Shown here: piece by piece, positions 45,648 through 58,607 of the stretch
Layout of the letters: each line of letters opens with the position of its first letter
Position numbering within the stretch: the stretch's first letter is position 1
Source of the DNA: Scleromitrula shiraiana
Lineage: Eukaryota > Ascomycota > Leotiomycetes > Helotiales > Sclerotiniaceae
Direction of reading: 5' to 3'
Length of the DNA stretch: 64,000 nucleotides
Assembly (NCBI GenBank): GCA_028455995.1
Contig: JABELC010000013.1
Location: 1,240,001 to 1,304,000, forward strand
Notes under the pieces: model-generated
Database searches by the model: none
What the model was told of the DNA's origin: nothing
The model's input: only the letters and a program-made list of their open reading frames with translations
Program-made: the position numbers and the translations under genes

Positions 45648-47008
45648 GGGTGGGTGGTTTCGGTTATGGTTATGGTTATGGTTATGGGAAGGGGAGGGGA
45701 GGCGAGGATGAGGAAGCGTGTAGATATTTTACAGGAAGCGAATGAGCGAATGAGCGAGCGAGAAAGCGAGAAAGCGAGAAAGCGAGAAAGCGAGAAAGCA
45801 AGCGAGCAAGCGGATAGAAGGATAGAATGATAGAATGATAGAAAGATGGCCGGATGGATGAACTAAGGACATGAATGACGGAAGAAGGCAAGGCAAGGGA
45901 AGGGACAGTTTATATTACATTACATCACATCACATCACATCACATTACATTATATTACATTCTTTTTGTCTTTCTTTTGTTTATTTGTTTGTTTGTTTAT
46001 TTATTTATGTATGTATGTATTTCCAAGATTCCATCTATAGTTCATTCATTCGTTCATTCGTTCATTCATTCCTTTTATATGTATGTGTACAAGCGAAGAA
46101 AGAAAGAAAGAAGTAGGGAGAGGAGAGGAGTTCTAGGTTCTGTTAGGTTAGGTTAGGTTAGGTTGTTCTTCAATTTAGTTTTATTATATTATATTATCGT
46201 TTCTTTTTTCTTTTCTTTTCTTTTCTTTTCTTTTCTTTTCTTTTCTTTTCTTTTCTTTTCTTTTCTTTTCTTTTCTTTTCTTTTCTTTTCTTTTCTTTTC
46301 TTTTCTTTTCTTTTCTTTTCTTTTCTTTTCTTTTCTTTTTTTGTTTTATTATCTTTTTTCTTTCGTTTTTTCTTTTCTTTTATGGTTTGTTCTTTTCTTT
46401 TGTTTTTTGGTTTGGTTTATCATATCATATCATATCATATCATATCGTCGTATCTTGTCTATGAAAACCAATCTCTCATTTCTGTCCTTTCTCTCATTTC
46501 TGTAATGGAAGAATTTCAGAATTTCGTATTTATCTCCGACTCTTTTGATTTGAAGATTTGTTTTTCAGCTTTTGTCTTTTGTCTTTGCCTTTTTTTTTTG
46601 CCTTTTTTTTTTGCCTTTTGTCTTTTAGGAGTAAGCGAGCGAGTGAGTGAGTGAGTCAGTGAGTATAGTACGGTATTGCGGTTTGTTTCATTGTTTCATT
46701 GATTTTTTGATTGATTGTTTGGTGCATATATATCTTCTATAGCGTCCATTTTTTTGCTCTTCTTTTTTTGACTTTGGTTTGGTTTGGATGTGCATGTGCA
46801 TGTGGATGTGGATATATATCATCGATGGATCGATTATTTCATATGTTATATTTAATTATATTATTTCATGATTTAATGGAGGGTAGAGAGGGAGGGTAGG
46901 GAGGGAAGGGAGGGAAGGGAGGGTAGGGAGGGAATACTGGAGTATCAGTTTGTATGTATTTATGTTTGTATTTATGTATGTATGTATGTATTTATGTATG
47001 CTTGATAG

Positions 47009-47042
<34 letters not shown>

Positions 47043-49713
47043 AATAATAGTGATGATTATATATATATATATATATTCCCACACCAAATAATAGACAAAG
47101 TAGACAAAGTAGACAAAGTAGGTAACTTCGCAATATTAAATATCGAAATTCGAGGGTATTTAATACTGGAAGGAAATGGAAATGGAAATAAGAACATGGA
47201 AATATCTGGTTGGAAGCTTGTGGGTTGGATGTATGCTGTGGTGATGCTAGTGTATAATGAGTGAGTTGTATGATTTGATTTGATTGTTTTATTTTGTTTT
47301 ATAAAAGGGGGGAATAGGTGTGTGGTTTTTGTGTGGTTTGGATTGGATTGGATTGAATTAGATATTTATATAATAAATAAATATATTTCAAAATTAATAA
47401 TATAAAATTTCATTTATAAATAAACACTATTATATAATTTTATATAATCTTATTATTGAAATAAATTTAATTTAATTTAATACAATCTAAATAAATCTAA
47501 TCCAATCCTATTCTTATATCAAATACCTCACCATCCCCATAAACTCCACCCCCCTTTCCCATCCCATCCCTTCCCTTCCCCTCTTCAAATCCATCCATCT
47601 CTCACACCAACAAACAAACTCCCCCGCCCTCAAAACCAACAAACAAATATTCACTTTCCCCATTCAAGTTACACTTCCGCTCTCTTCACGCTACGACTCG
47701 GATATAATATTACTACTACTACTACTACTAGTAGTAGTTTAATTATATTGCATTAGCGAGTACAGGTATTTCAAAGTCCTTGAGGATCGATCGATCGATT
47801 TATGATGTTTAGGGGGGAGTTGGTGGTGGTGGTGGTGGTGGTGGTGATGGTGCATTTAGATTTAGATTTGTATTTTGATTTGTATTTGGATTTTGAGTTG
47901 GATTTGGATTTGGAATTGGAATTGGAATTGGCAGATTATGAAAAATAAAAGATGATAGAAATTTAGAGAGAGGGTACTACTAGTAAGAACTATATGTTTT
48001 ATATAGTTTTATCTAGTTTTATCTAGTTTTATCTAATTTTATTATTAGGAGAGCGTGATGTGGTGGACGAGATGAGAGGAGATGAGATGAGAGGAAATGA
48101 GATGAGAGGAGATGAGATGGATGGGGAAGCGTTGGATTTTGGTATAGATGGGCTGTGCGATGTGTCGTGTGTGTGCTGTGTGTTGTGTGCTTGTATTGAT
48201 GTATATATTTTAACTTGGCTTGAAATATCTAGTTGGAGATTATGTGCGATTCTTAATATACTACTAGTAGTGATACTTTTTATTTTATTTTTCTTTTATC
48301 TATGTTTCTATCTAGAATTTATTGTGTGGTTAATCTTTGATATTGGCGTATTAATACTACGTATTTGATGACCGCTTTATGTAGATATCGATATTTTTCT
48401 TTTGAAAGTGATGGTATATCTAGTTTCCTATCTCGACTGCGTGTTTGGGGATGGAGATGTGTATATTTGTTATTTTACTTGGGTGTAGCTATGTTATGTT
48501 CTATTATAGTATAGTATAGTATGGTTTCCATGAATTTGTTGAATCCTATCTTATTCGGTTCTAGTCGTTATTATCTTGAAGTTCTTTAATCAATATCAGA
48601 TCAAATTATCTATAGTCATATTTATATTTATATTTATATTTATATTTATATTTATATTCGTATCTATATCTATATCTATATCCATATTCATATGTATATC
48701 TATATCTTTATCCATATCCATATCTATATCCATATCCCCATTATAAATCAACCACACATAGCCAGGCTGGTTCAAGTTGATAATGTAAAATCACTGTACT
48801 AATGTGTATAGATTTATTTATTTACACCGTTGATTTTATTGAGAGCTATATAGTACATATTACATATTAATGACGTGGAGTAGTCTGGTCTCAGGCTGAT
48901 GCTTTCTAAGTAAGAATTGGATTTCTTGTATATTGTTGTATATATTAGATATTTGATTGATATGATTGTTTATCAATAGAAGAAAGGAAATAAAAGGAAA
49001 GGGAAAAGAAGAAAAACAAAAGTCTAAGAAGAGGATGAGATGGGAATAATGTGGTGTTTTGGAGAAGAAATGGCTCTCGAGGTTTCGAGATGTATTTGAA
49101 GAATGAGGGAATGGGGAAATAGAGTATATATTTTGTGTGAAGGTTGAAGGGATGAAGGAGGTTAGATATTTAATCGTTTTGGGGGGGTACTAGTTGATAG
49201 ATGAATTGATGGATGATAAAAATTCAACTTGAAGCTATGTAAAATAGAAGAAAAGAAATGTTTTAGGATATTGTATTAACTGTTTACTAGTAAGGGAAGG
49301 ATGCGGGAAGATGGGCAGGCTGGATAGGACAGAGGATCAGAAAGGGAAAGGGAAGAGGAAAGAAAGGAAAGAAGGACGTAGAAAAGAGGTTAAGAATACA
49401 TGTCTGATTAATCAGCAAAATGAAGGCTCTTATAGACCTCCTCGTTACCTAGTTTTAGATAAAGAATTTCAATAATATAATTAATATAATTATTTTATTT
49501 AAATACATCAACCAAAAAATTCCTACGCATTTATTAAACAAAAATAATCTTTATCTAACAATAACTAATTAAAATCACTCTAGCGTATATCAAAAACTTT
49601 GATACCAATAGAAATTAATTATAGCTAATTAATAATTAATTAGTAATAAATAATAGTACTCTCAATCACGGATTAATATTCCGAGTCATTACCCTTCATA
49701 AATCGAGATTTAT
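45648..49713. other. 4-kb gene-poor, microsatellite-dense region
   Basis: Convergent 3' space. Holds GAAAGCGA copies (about 45755-45800), CATCACATTA runs (45918-45960), a TTAGG run (46143-46164), the TTTTC array, GAGGGAAGG copies (46880-46935), ATG and GATG runs (47005-47045), a GGT run (47820-47848) and TATATT/TATATC runs (48615-48740). All sizeable frames here are repeat-derived. No gene or RNA supported. Confidence 0.55.
46206..46335. repeat. (TTTTC)26 microsatellite
   Basis: About 130 bp of uninterrupted TTTTC, around 26 copies. It creates a spurious 163-codon Phe/Ser/Leu frame. Confidence 0.95.
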
Positions 49714-52700
49714 CTAATCATCAAATCGAGCGCTCCCCTCCCAATACAACCTCAACCCCGTTAACCCGCTTAAATCTAATTCTTGCGGATTATCGATTTT
49801 GATCGTCCACTATGCGTTTGATATTAGAAAGGGGAATTGGTAGTGGATTGATGTGTTCTTTTTTTTTCAATTTTCTTTTTTTGGACTTATTGCAAGAGAA
49901 AGAGGATAAAGAAGAAGAAGAAGAAGAGAAGAAATCTCACCTGCGCAAAAGCAGTAGAATCCACATACTCCGTACTCCTTATAATACTATCCATAACCGG
50001 CACCCCCGCATCTATGACTCCATCTCTCGATATCATATACTCGAAAGGTCTGCTGAGTGATTTCATGGTGAAGCCATAGATTGTGGTTTTCTTACTATCC
50101 CTTTCGGCACTACCATCTGAGGAAGAGCTTTGGGTTTGTGTTTGAATGTCATTGTAGATTCCAGATGTGGCTATATGCAGGCGCACGGGGAAATGTGCGG
50201 TACTAGGGTGAGTGGTGGTGGATAGGGATGTGGAGGAGGGGAGGGCGCCGAGGAGGTAGACGCGCATGCCGTAGACGCGGAAGCGGGAGCCGTTGATAAA
50301 AGGACCTGTTATGGAGGGGAGCAATGAGGATGAGGAAGTGGAGGGAGAGGGGAGGGAGGGGGTGAATGTTATGGTTGTAGAGTTGGGGGAGGTGGAGGTG
50401 GTGGATTGGAGGGAGGTGAGGATCGTGGTGTTGTAGTCTAGGGGAAGCTAGACAGAGGTATTAGTTTTAATTTCAGTTGCATTTTTAGTTTGGGTTTGGA
50501 TTTGGGTTTTTGAGGGAATCAGTGAATGTATGAATAGATTGTTGGATTGTTAGGCATGTAATTATATCGGGTAATTAGTCGTTCATGATGAAGGAAAGTA
50601 GATTCAAAGAGGATGGAGGTACGTACATCCACGGTTTCAAGCGTAGGAGCAAATGCTAAAAGCAACCAACAAATCAGTCAAACAAACACAAATATCCATT
50701 TCAAATATATCATATCCAATAGTATACCATACCAAGAAATTCATCACTCCAGAGGGGGAAAAAGAAACAAAACTCACGAGTAAAATCACTCGAATACCCC
50801 TCCTCACAATTCTTAACTTCCTGCAAAATCATCTGAGAATCCTGTTGATACTCCAGTGTCGTTTTCAACGGATCTAATACTATCGAACTATCGCTTAACG
50901 TGTAGTATTTATATGCCCATATAGCATCACGCATATAAATCATAATACTAGTACGAAGCATGACTACGTGATCGTAGAAATAACCCTGGGCTTCGAGCGC
51001 GGAGTCTTGTTCGCCTTGGTAGGTGGAATAGAGTTGTTGGAGACGGGCGGCTTTGGCACGGATAGATTGGAGTTGGAGGGTTAGTTGCATGTATTCTTGA
51101 CCTGGAGCACATGATATGGTTAGTGATTAGTAACTACCGTCAGAAGATAATATGAGATGACACAATAGCAATAGATGAACGCACAACATACCAAGTTTAA
51201 CAGCCTGAGCTCTTGCCTGAACAAGAAGTTTCCCATCGATAGCATGTCGTCTCAACTCCAACTGATACGCAGTAGCTCCTTCAATCCTCTCTTCCACCGC
51301 AAAAGCCATCTGCTCATCACTCTGCAACATCCAATCGTCCCAAGCCGCTAAACTTACAATTTCCGTTAAATCCGCACTACCCTGATCATCACCCGTCACA
51401 TCACCTCCTGCTGGATCTAAAGTAATATCTGATGCGTTCGAGGAATTGTTTACTTTATGTCGGATATCGGTTACGGCCGTATTGGTACTTTCGTATAGCT
51501 TTAACACGGCTTCGGCGCCCCCCTTTAGGGTTTTAATGGTTTCGGGCTTGAGGAATGAATTCGCGGTATTGCACGCTGTGGTTACGGCTGTTAGGGCTGA
51601 TTCGGCAGCGGCGGGGGCGGTGGCTGCTCCGGCAGGATCTCCTATTGCTAGTTCGCCTATTGCCATTGCAAATCCTTATAAAGAAAAGGGGTGTCAGTAA
51701 ACGTGCACCATATGCTTATTCATAAGCCTCTATTCAAAAAAAAAAAAAAAAATAACACACACCAATAACAGCCTGCAAAACATTAAAAATAGTCTCTGCA
51801 ATTTGTTCAATCTTCCACAGATCAATCCCCACCTTAAAATCCGATTCTTTCTCCTGCAGCACAATTTGATGTTCCCTCAACGTAAGAACCGCACTATTCA
51901 AGATACCCGTCGCGTTATCCCATCTCGCCAATGCATTGTTAGCGAGAGTTTGCTGCACGGTAACGCCGTCATTCGCCTCATCTAACATCGCTTTCCACGC
52001 AACTTTTTGATCTGCAATTGCAGTTGCCCGGTCTGCAAATCGATTATATTGCGTCTCAAACGCAGACGCGGTATTGATAGCTCCGTTTAGAACCTCCTGG
52101 TATGAAGTTAGTGTTAATACGGGGGCATAGTTCATATTGGGGCCGGTTAATGCGGAGGCGGAGATTTGTTGTCCCAAGGCGTGGGCTTGGAGATTCAATA
52201 GTGCGCCGGGTTTGGAAGAGGCGGTTGCGCGCGCGACGTGTGAGGTTAGGGATAAAGAAAGTGCGGGTTGGGTCCAGAAGAGGATGGATGCGATTCGGAG
52301 TTGGGTGACTAGATTTTGGGTGAATTCGGCGTTGGATGGGGACATGATGTAGCGGTCTGCATAGGTGAGTGTTGCTTCTCCATTTTTGATATCGATTTGG
52401 GCACCGAAATGTCCAGATGAAGGAGAGAGATCTATTGGCATGGTTGTGGTGCTTGAATTCAATTTGTATGATATGGGTTGGTCGAATTTGGAGCCATAAA
52501 TTAGAAATGCGGATTCGTCGCTAGTCGTGTGGTTGAGATTTAGCACTAGTGGGGCAGTCGAGGTTATCACTCGGCAGACTATGTTGACGATTCCATTCTT
52601 GGGGATTGTGATGTCGGGGTTTGGGGTTGGGAATGCTACTACATCTGCGTATATATTGGTGAAGTTCGATGTAGATGCTGCGATAGCAGTTGGTGCGTCG

Positions 52701-52900
52701 ATATAAATGTCTCGGATAACATACTGTGATATATTAGTGACTGCAACACATAGCTTCAGAGTATCTTTGGAAGATAAAAAGCTCACTTTGCTAGCTTGAG
52801 CACTTAGGCCTGATTTTTGGGGTAGAGTGGACAGAAAATGTGATTCTGAATACTGTTTCCATCCATCTGGAGTATTGGGTACAGAATTGTTGGAATTCAT
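49714..52900 (-). CDS. Large helical protein with hydrophobic segment, possible pore-former component (858 aa)
   Basis: Six exons: 52900-51763, 51674-51192, 51101-50778, 50655-50627, 50447-49941 and 49809-49714. Phases run 1, 1, 1, 0, 0 and the total length is divisible by three. The last exon (begins WTIKIDNPQELDL, ends SARFDD) lies beyond an in-frame stop that would be met if intron 5 were read through. Order: about 190 residues of beta-type sequence with many Asn/Thr; a long alpha-helical region; a hydrophobic stretch spanning the exon 1/2 join (FNVLQAVIG-FAMAIGELAIG, about 371-390); more helices (EERIEGATAYQLELRRHAID); then a beta-rich C-terminus. No signal peptide. I do not recognise the family. 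The layout and the neighbouring genes suggest a pore-forming or toxin-complex protein, which is inference. Confidence 0.7.
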
Positions 52901-54526
52901 GTTGAATAACTTGATTATGGAAAACTTTCTATGATTCGCTTAACTTTCTACAATTCTAGGATTGAATCTCTTTTATGCTTCTTATCTTTCTAGTGTTTAT
53001 TAGTAGCAGATCCAGTAGACTACTTTCGTCCCTAGATATTAATCGTCGTATGTATATCATGTGATAATTTATATGACAATAGTGGTTGCTTGAAAGTGTC
53101 TCCCTGCTGAAACATTTTTTCTCGACTCTTACCACTATGTTTATCAACAAATCACGACATATTATATCACGAAACATTCTATAGTTATCTGTTTATCCAC
53201 TGCATCAACGCTGATGTCATGTTATCCGAAACGGCCCGTTTTGGAAATCCCTCATTGTTGGTGAATTTTTACACGCATTACAATGATAGATTAATGGCTG
53301 ATCAGTGAGTGGCAGTTGACATGTAAGTGCATTTATGACCCAAACACAACAGATGCTAAGCACAACTTTTCCCCTCGAATTTGAAATTTTGACCTCTTCA
53401 ACTTCCGGTAAAAGAAGAGCCTGAAGTAGTACACATACTAACAGCCTAATCAAAGCTTTTTGGTCTGATTTTGCAAGAATAGGAAGATAGATGAGGGCCG
53501 GTAATTTGACAGTCTCCCTGCTAGCTAAATGTCTGCCCCCACGGGTACACTACATATGCATGGCGCCAGAGACAGAACTGGGCAACGGCCGGGTGCTACC
53601 CGGGATAATTGGGATATATCTGTAGGACTCCTGTTACATATCCATGACTGATTGATTAGATTATGCCGATAAATCTAAACTTAAACGGACATACTCGTAT
53701 ATGATACATATTCTTCTTGACACAAGTTGAATATACAACAAAATTAAAATTGTTATCAAATGGAAAAACCACTATGATAAGCCTATTTAAAAAAATTCGA
53801 AACCAGACGAATTATATTGCAGAAATCAAGTTCTCGTCTCCTGCTCACACATGTGCTTGCAGGCGTCTCCAAAAAGCTATCTGTTTCCTTTGATCAAATG
53901 GGTCTTCAGGGATTTCATATGATATTGCCAAGAAGTTTTTCCTTTCCCCATTTTGCAAAACTTCAATCTTCCTTTTGAATGCGCACGAGTGTTACTTTGT
54001 ATTTTGCCTGTTGTAAAATATTTAGAAGAATAAGACTAACAGTGATTTTCTTTCACCCTCACAAACATGGTCGAAGTCTTCCCCTCAGCTGTATCACGTT
54101 TATCACGTTATCTTTTACCGGAAGATAACAACGAGAATTGAATAGAGAACTACCCATAATATTGTTCCCCACCATTTACTCATGTATGCTTTACAATGCC
54201 TCCTGAACTATGACAATGTACGCTCGCTACAAAAAGTTCTTCCTTTGGCGCTACTTCAAATCAAAGACATGCATGTCTATATGCTGTCTACAAACTCAAG
54301 TATGCATGTATAATAAACAAGAGGAAATATATGGATAGGTGTGCTACTTCAGTTTGAAACCTACTCGTTTAATTAGTGACTTGGCCAGGAAAAACGTATA
54401 TTACTTCTGATGACACGCCCTCAAGTCTACGTGCTTGTGATTTCACTGTTCAACTTCATATTCTTCGTCGTCAAACAAAATATCAAATAAAAACAAAACA
54501 TATCAATCTTCGTCAGGTTAAGCATC
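52901..54526. other. Divergent promoter region, no gene seen
   Basis: 1.6 kb between the start codons of the 858-aa protein (minus) and the 402-aa protein (plus). Only short frames. It could serve both genes. Confidence 0.5.
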
Positions 54527-56198
54527 ATGTCTACTTCATCTACCAACAGCAGTACTTTACTGCACCCAAAAGGCCTGACTGGTTCAGATGGAAAGTATGT
54601 CTTGGATCATGCGGGTATAAATGCCCTTCTTAGATTCGTTGTAAGCAAACCAATATTTGCCTTTCTCCTTTCCATTAATACATCTACAACAACAGATCAA
54701 TGCTAATAATGGATTCAATCTCATATATAGTGGTCTGGGGCTCTTCTTTCCACGACCAAAGAAGAATATCTTGCTCGAACAGGTATTCTTGAGAAGAATT
54801 ATCAGCCTATTAAACAATATGTTGAGCCTCTTCTCGGGGTCTATTCACCTGTAAGTATACAAATACTCACCAACCAGGACCGAAAGTTGTAACTGCGACT
54901 AACTATCGGCTCATCCGTAGTGCAAAGATCACTGTGATGTTTTCAAGAATACGACTTATCCGAGCATTGTGGCCCTGAGTCATTCTGTAAAGGATTATGC
55001 GCGAACCGCTGGTGGACAAGCCGCAGGATCGTACTATTGGAACATTATTGATGCCGGAAACAAACTTTATGACGAACTGAATAAACCTGCTAATCAACAA
55101 GTTCAAACAACCATCGATAATAATCGGAAAACAGTACAGCAACTCGTTGATTTACAAGTCAAAGCCATAGACACATTGAAGACAAATGCTGGGACGGCCA
55201 CACAAGCTTTACGTGATTTTGAAACTCAGGTGAAGGCGGATCAGCTCGCTCTCCAGAGTCAGGATAATACTATTACTCTTGCTTTACAGGGTGAATCTGG
55301 CGATGGTGGTATAATAGGCAAACTCAAGGATACGATCGCAGCAAATAAGAAAGAGCTGAGCGCTGAACAGTCCGAATACGATGAAGGTGAGCCAGTGCCT
55401 TACTTATCACTCCTGAATACCAACTAAAAAATGACTAGAAATGACTAACGATATTAGATGTTACTATTGCTGCAACAGCAATTGCATACGTCTGGTGGTA
55501 GGTTTTATCGAATCCCCTTCATCTATTTCATTCCCTTTCATCTAACTTCAAAAACACAGCTGGCCACTTGGAACCATCGTCGCCGCGGTTATAATGGGTG
55601 TTTACGGTGCTGCAGCGGTCAAAATGGACGGAAAGATCTCAGGCCTCAAAGCACTTCTTGCTACAGAGGAAGGCGACGTAGTAGCAGATAACCAACTAAT
55701 TGCTGATTTGACACTTATACAAGTGAGTGATCTTTGATCTCTCTTAGTAATTCACAAAACACCCTCTAGCATCCATTTCATAACTAAAAACATCCAGACG
55801 GATCTAGAATCTACAGTCAACCAGATCGGTCCCGCAATCCAAGCCATCGAAGGTATGATAGGAAAATGGGACGACATAGCCAACGATCTAAAGAGCATCA
55901 AGGAAGCCACTCAAGGCGAAGATGCAACCTTGATTCCGTTTGTTCAAGGAGTTCAACAGAATGCCATTATCACTCAGTGGAATGATCTCTACACATTAGG
56001 TAAGTACTCAATGGATTCAACCATGCAAGCTGCGCGTAGGATTATGCGGCTTCTTCCATCTTAATACATATGACACTAAAATTATACTACATAGTCGACG
56101 CCTATGTTCAGATGGCGTATGTTACGGACGTCGAACAAGTGACGCTCGACTCGTATGCGACCGATCTTGCAACCACGATGGCCAACAACAAGACTTGA
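54527..56198 (+). CDS. Alpha-xenorhabdolysin A-like helical protein (putative alpha-pore-forming family)
   Basis: Seven exons: 54527-54640, 54731-54850, 54921-55386, 55458-55497, 55560-55722, 55798-55999 and 56095-56198, totalling 402 aa. Intron 1 ends at TATATAG (54730) behind a GCTAAT branch site; this places the next exon in the frame TTKEEYLARTG. The length matches XaxA/YaxA-type proteins (about 400 aa). Long amphipathic helices surround a hydrophobic hairpin at about 234-268 (VTIAATAIAYV, then GTIVAAVIMGVYGAAAV), the membrane-inserting element expected in this fold. A later helix carries GKWDDIANDLKSI. In bacteria such proteins work with a partner subunit to make membrane pores. No signal peptide is visible. 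Many introns argue the gene has long been fungal. Family call is by remembered resemblance. Confidence 0.65.
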
Positions 56199-57179
56199 AC
56201 GCCCAGGGAAGTGACTTCTTTATGGCATTAATGCCAGAAAAAGAAAAGTGTTGCCGAATTTTTTGATTCTTCGATTAGTTGAAGGTTCTCTCTCTATTAC
56301 AATTTACAAAGATTGATTCCACACTCATTTCCCCTATTGATAGTACTGATAGTGTTGAATTTCATATACATGATGGAGAGAGATCCATGTATATGTATCA
56401 ACCTAGTCACCTAACTCTTTTGCTACATCCTCAATTGCTTAACTGATTGACTAATTGATTCCATGTGATTTAATTGGGCTAACCTGATTTTGGTCTGCTT
56501 TGTACGAGTTGATGTCTGCCACTTTATTTGTATCCAATATTAAGTTGCTTACCTCATGGTTACATAAGCTCCTCTTTCCTTTCCTGGCTCACCCCGCTCA
56601 ATGTTGTAATTACCGTACACTGGCATCATCACAATACCTCTACTTTGAATAAATAACAGACTCACGGGATTTTTAAATTAATTTTGGTTGTATTTCATCT
56701 AGTCCACTCAATTGAAGTCTAATTACTGGCTTCTAATCCCTCTGATTACCTATTCTGGATGATGACTTCAAAGCTACTTTGGATATCATCGCTACCCCGC
56801 ATTTTTCACCTAGTCATGCCAAATTAGCGAATATCAACATGAGATGTATTCACCAATTGATTCACTAAAATGTTGATATTTTTTTGTGCGATTATTGATA
56901 AGCTTGTTAATGGAATACTTGTGGATTGTGCATTAGTAATCACACACCATTCAGCAGCAATACATGATCAAGAATTCGTCAATTAAATGGTATTATATGC
57001 AAAAATGAATGTGGTTCTAGTTTCTCCGAACTTTATATCACTTATAACAGATGGTTCAACACTCAACAGACTAGTGACTCGAGGAGAAACCGTAGGCATT
57101 CACATCTCGTGAATTATTCCCCGATGGAGACAAAACAGATCATTTTAGAATGATTGTTGTCCCTAGAGGGTGACAAATC
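56199..57179. other. Intergenic between convergent helical-protein genes
   Basis: AT-rich 3' space of about 1 kb shared by the two convergent genes. No gene seen. Confidence 0.5.
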
Positions 57180-58607
57180 TCACTCATCATCATTACCCTC
57201 TTCATCATCAATCAGTTCCTGCTGTGAATTATCCCCTCCATTGTCTCCGCCTTGAGGATCATCTTGAGCAACTATTCGTAACATAACGTTAGACCAATTC
57301 AGCGTACGATTGAAGTTAGCCGTACCTATATCACCAAGTTCCTGCCATCTTTCAAGCACTTGTGTGTTGTCTATATTTGCTATGATCTGAAGAGTATCTG
57401 CCTCTTCTCTAGTGATGATATCTTGGATGGAAGTTAAATCACTGGTGATGTCATCCCATCTGCCTAGAAGTTCCGTCAACACTGCATAATGCCCCATAAA
57501 TACATATATTTGCCGAACTAACTTACCTTGCTCCTGTTGCATCTCAGTGATTGTAGGCTCAATCTCATCGACTACTTTTTGGGCATCCTCGGTGGTGATA
57601 TTTGCGATCGGCTTATGAGTAGGAAGTCAATAATCAGTAAGTTAATCATTGAATGCATCCTTTTATTTGCTTATCGCCAAATTTCTTAGAAGCTCAGTTA
57701 TAACATTAGCACTAGAAAACACAAACCTCATATCCCAACTGCATCAGAGCATACTTCTCCCCGAAACCCCAAACATCTTCCATTGAAACATCATCCGGAT
57801 CCTTACCATCAATCCTTTTCTGTTCATCATCTGATAACACACAGAAAGTATTTAAACTTGCAACACTTGTATTGATATTTGTAATACAATTTTGAAGAGC
57901 GGACTTGATCTCTTGGAGGTTTTGGACAATATAGACTGCGTGCTCCTTCATGTGACCACTAAGCGTAGTACGTGTTTCAATTATGGCACGCAGACTTTCG
58001 AGATCGTCCGTACTGTGTGTATTAGTTGCTGAAATCTCTTTACTCAGCTTATCGAGTATTGTTAGGACTTGGTCTGCTATCATGTTAGACCTGGCATGTA
58101 TAAGCAGATATATAAAAGAATTCGCGTGCCATAGTGTTGATGTGCTTCAGTCGCGTAGTCATGGAAGACACTTCTTAGTCGTCCATATGTTCCAAAAACT
58201 TCTTGCTTTGTGTTGCAGATACACGGTTAGATTGCATCAAGGCGGATTATGGGGTAATAATCACATCAATTTTCACGCGCGTATCAGTGATCTAATTTGA
58301 CAATTAGCTTCAATTCCCTCTCGTTGTTTTTGAAAGATACGTGTCTCAGACATGCATATGAAGAAGGTGATCTCACGATCTTGTAGTTAGAAAAGAGGGC
58401 GACAGCAGCATCGGGCGGCTTGAAGTTTCTAAAATCTCGAGGAAAATATCGATCACCGCCATTGAATTCGATGTAAGAGGTAAAATCAGGGGGAAGTATG
58501 TAGGTGATATCTTTAAAATTGAACATTTCTGTAGTGTCTATTCTTTGGGCCCAATAACGCTTAGAAGCATCGACAAGGCCGACAGGCAGCAAAGTGATCT
58601 TAGACAT
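57180..58607 (-). CDS. Second helical protein of the same locus, possible partner subunit
   Basis: Minus-strand multi-exon gene, partly resolved. Exon 1 is 58607 to about 58377 (start MSKITLLPVGLVD, donor GTGAGA). A helical exon lies at about 58092-57727 (MIADQVLTILDKLSKEI; donor GTTTGT). Next come 57611-57527 (donor GTAAGT) and 57463-57180. The link between the first two blocks is unclear; a small exon may lie between about 58100 and 58230. A 63-nt stretch with intron-like ends near 57330-57270 may also be spliced. The product is roughly 320 aa or more, mostly helical. GRWDDITSDLTSI matches GKWDDIANDLKSI in the convergent gene, so the two are related, but no hydrophobic hairpin is visible here. 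The tail is acidic (DDEEGNDDE). Confidence 0.55.

Noticed and set aside
46143..46164. TTAGG run resembling a telomere
   Set aside because: Only four units, five-base rather than the fungal TTAGGG repeat, and far from a contig end; treated as a microsatellite.
46163..46654. 163-codon Phe/Ser/Leu-rich frame
   Set aside because: Built almost wholly on the TTTTC array.
54696..54730. Earlier acceptor (CAG at 54693-54695) for intron 1 of the 402-aa gene
   Set aside because: It puts the next exon in a frame that ends soon and loses the helical reading; the acceptor at 54730 follows a GCTAAT branch site and keeps the frame through all later exons.
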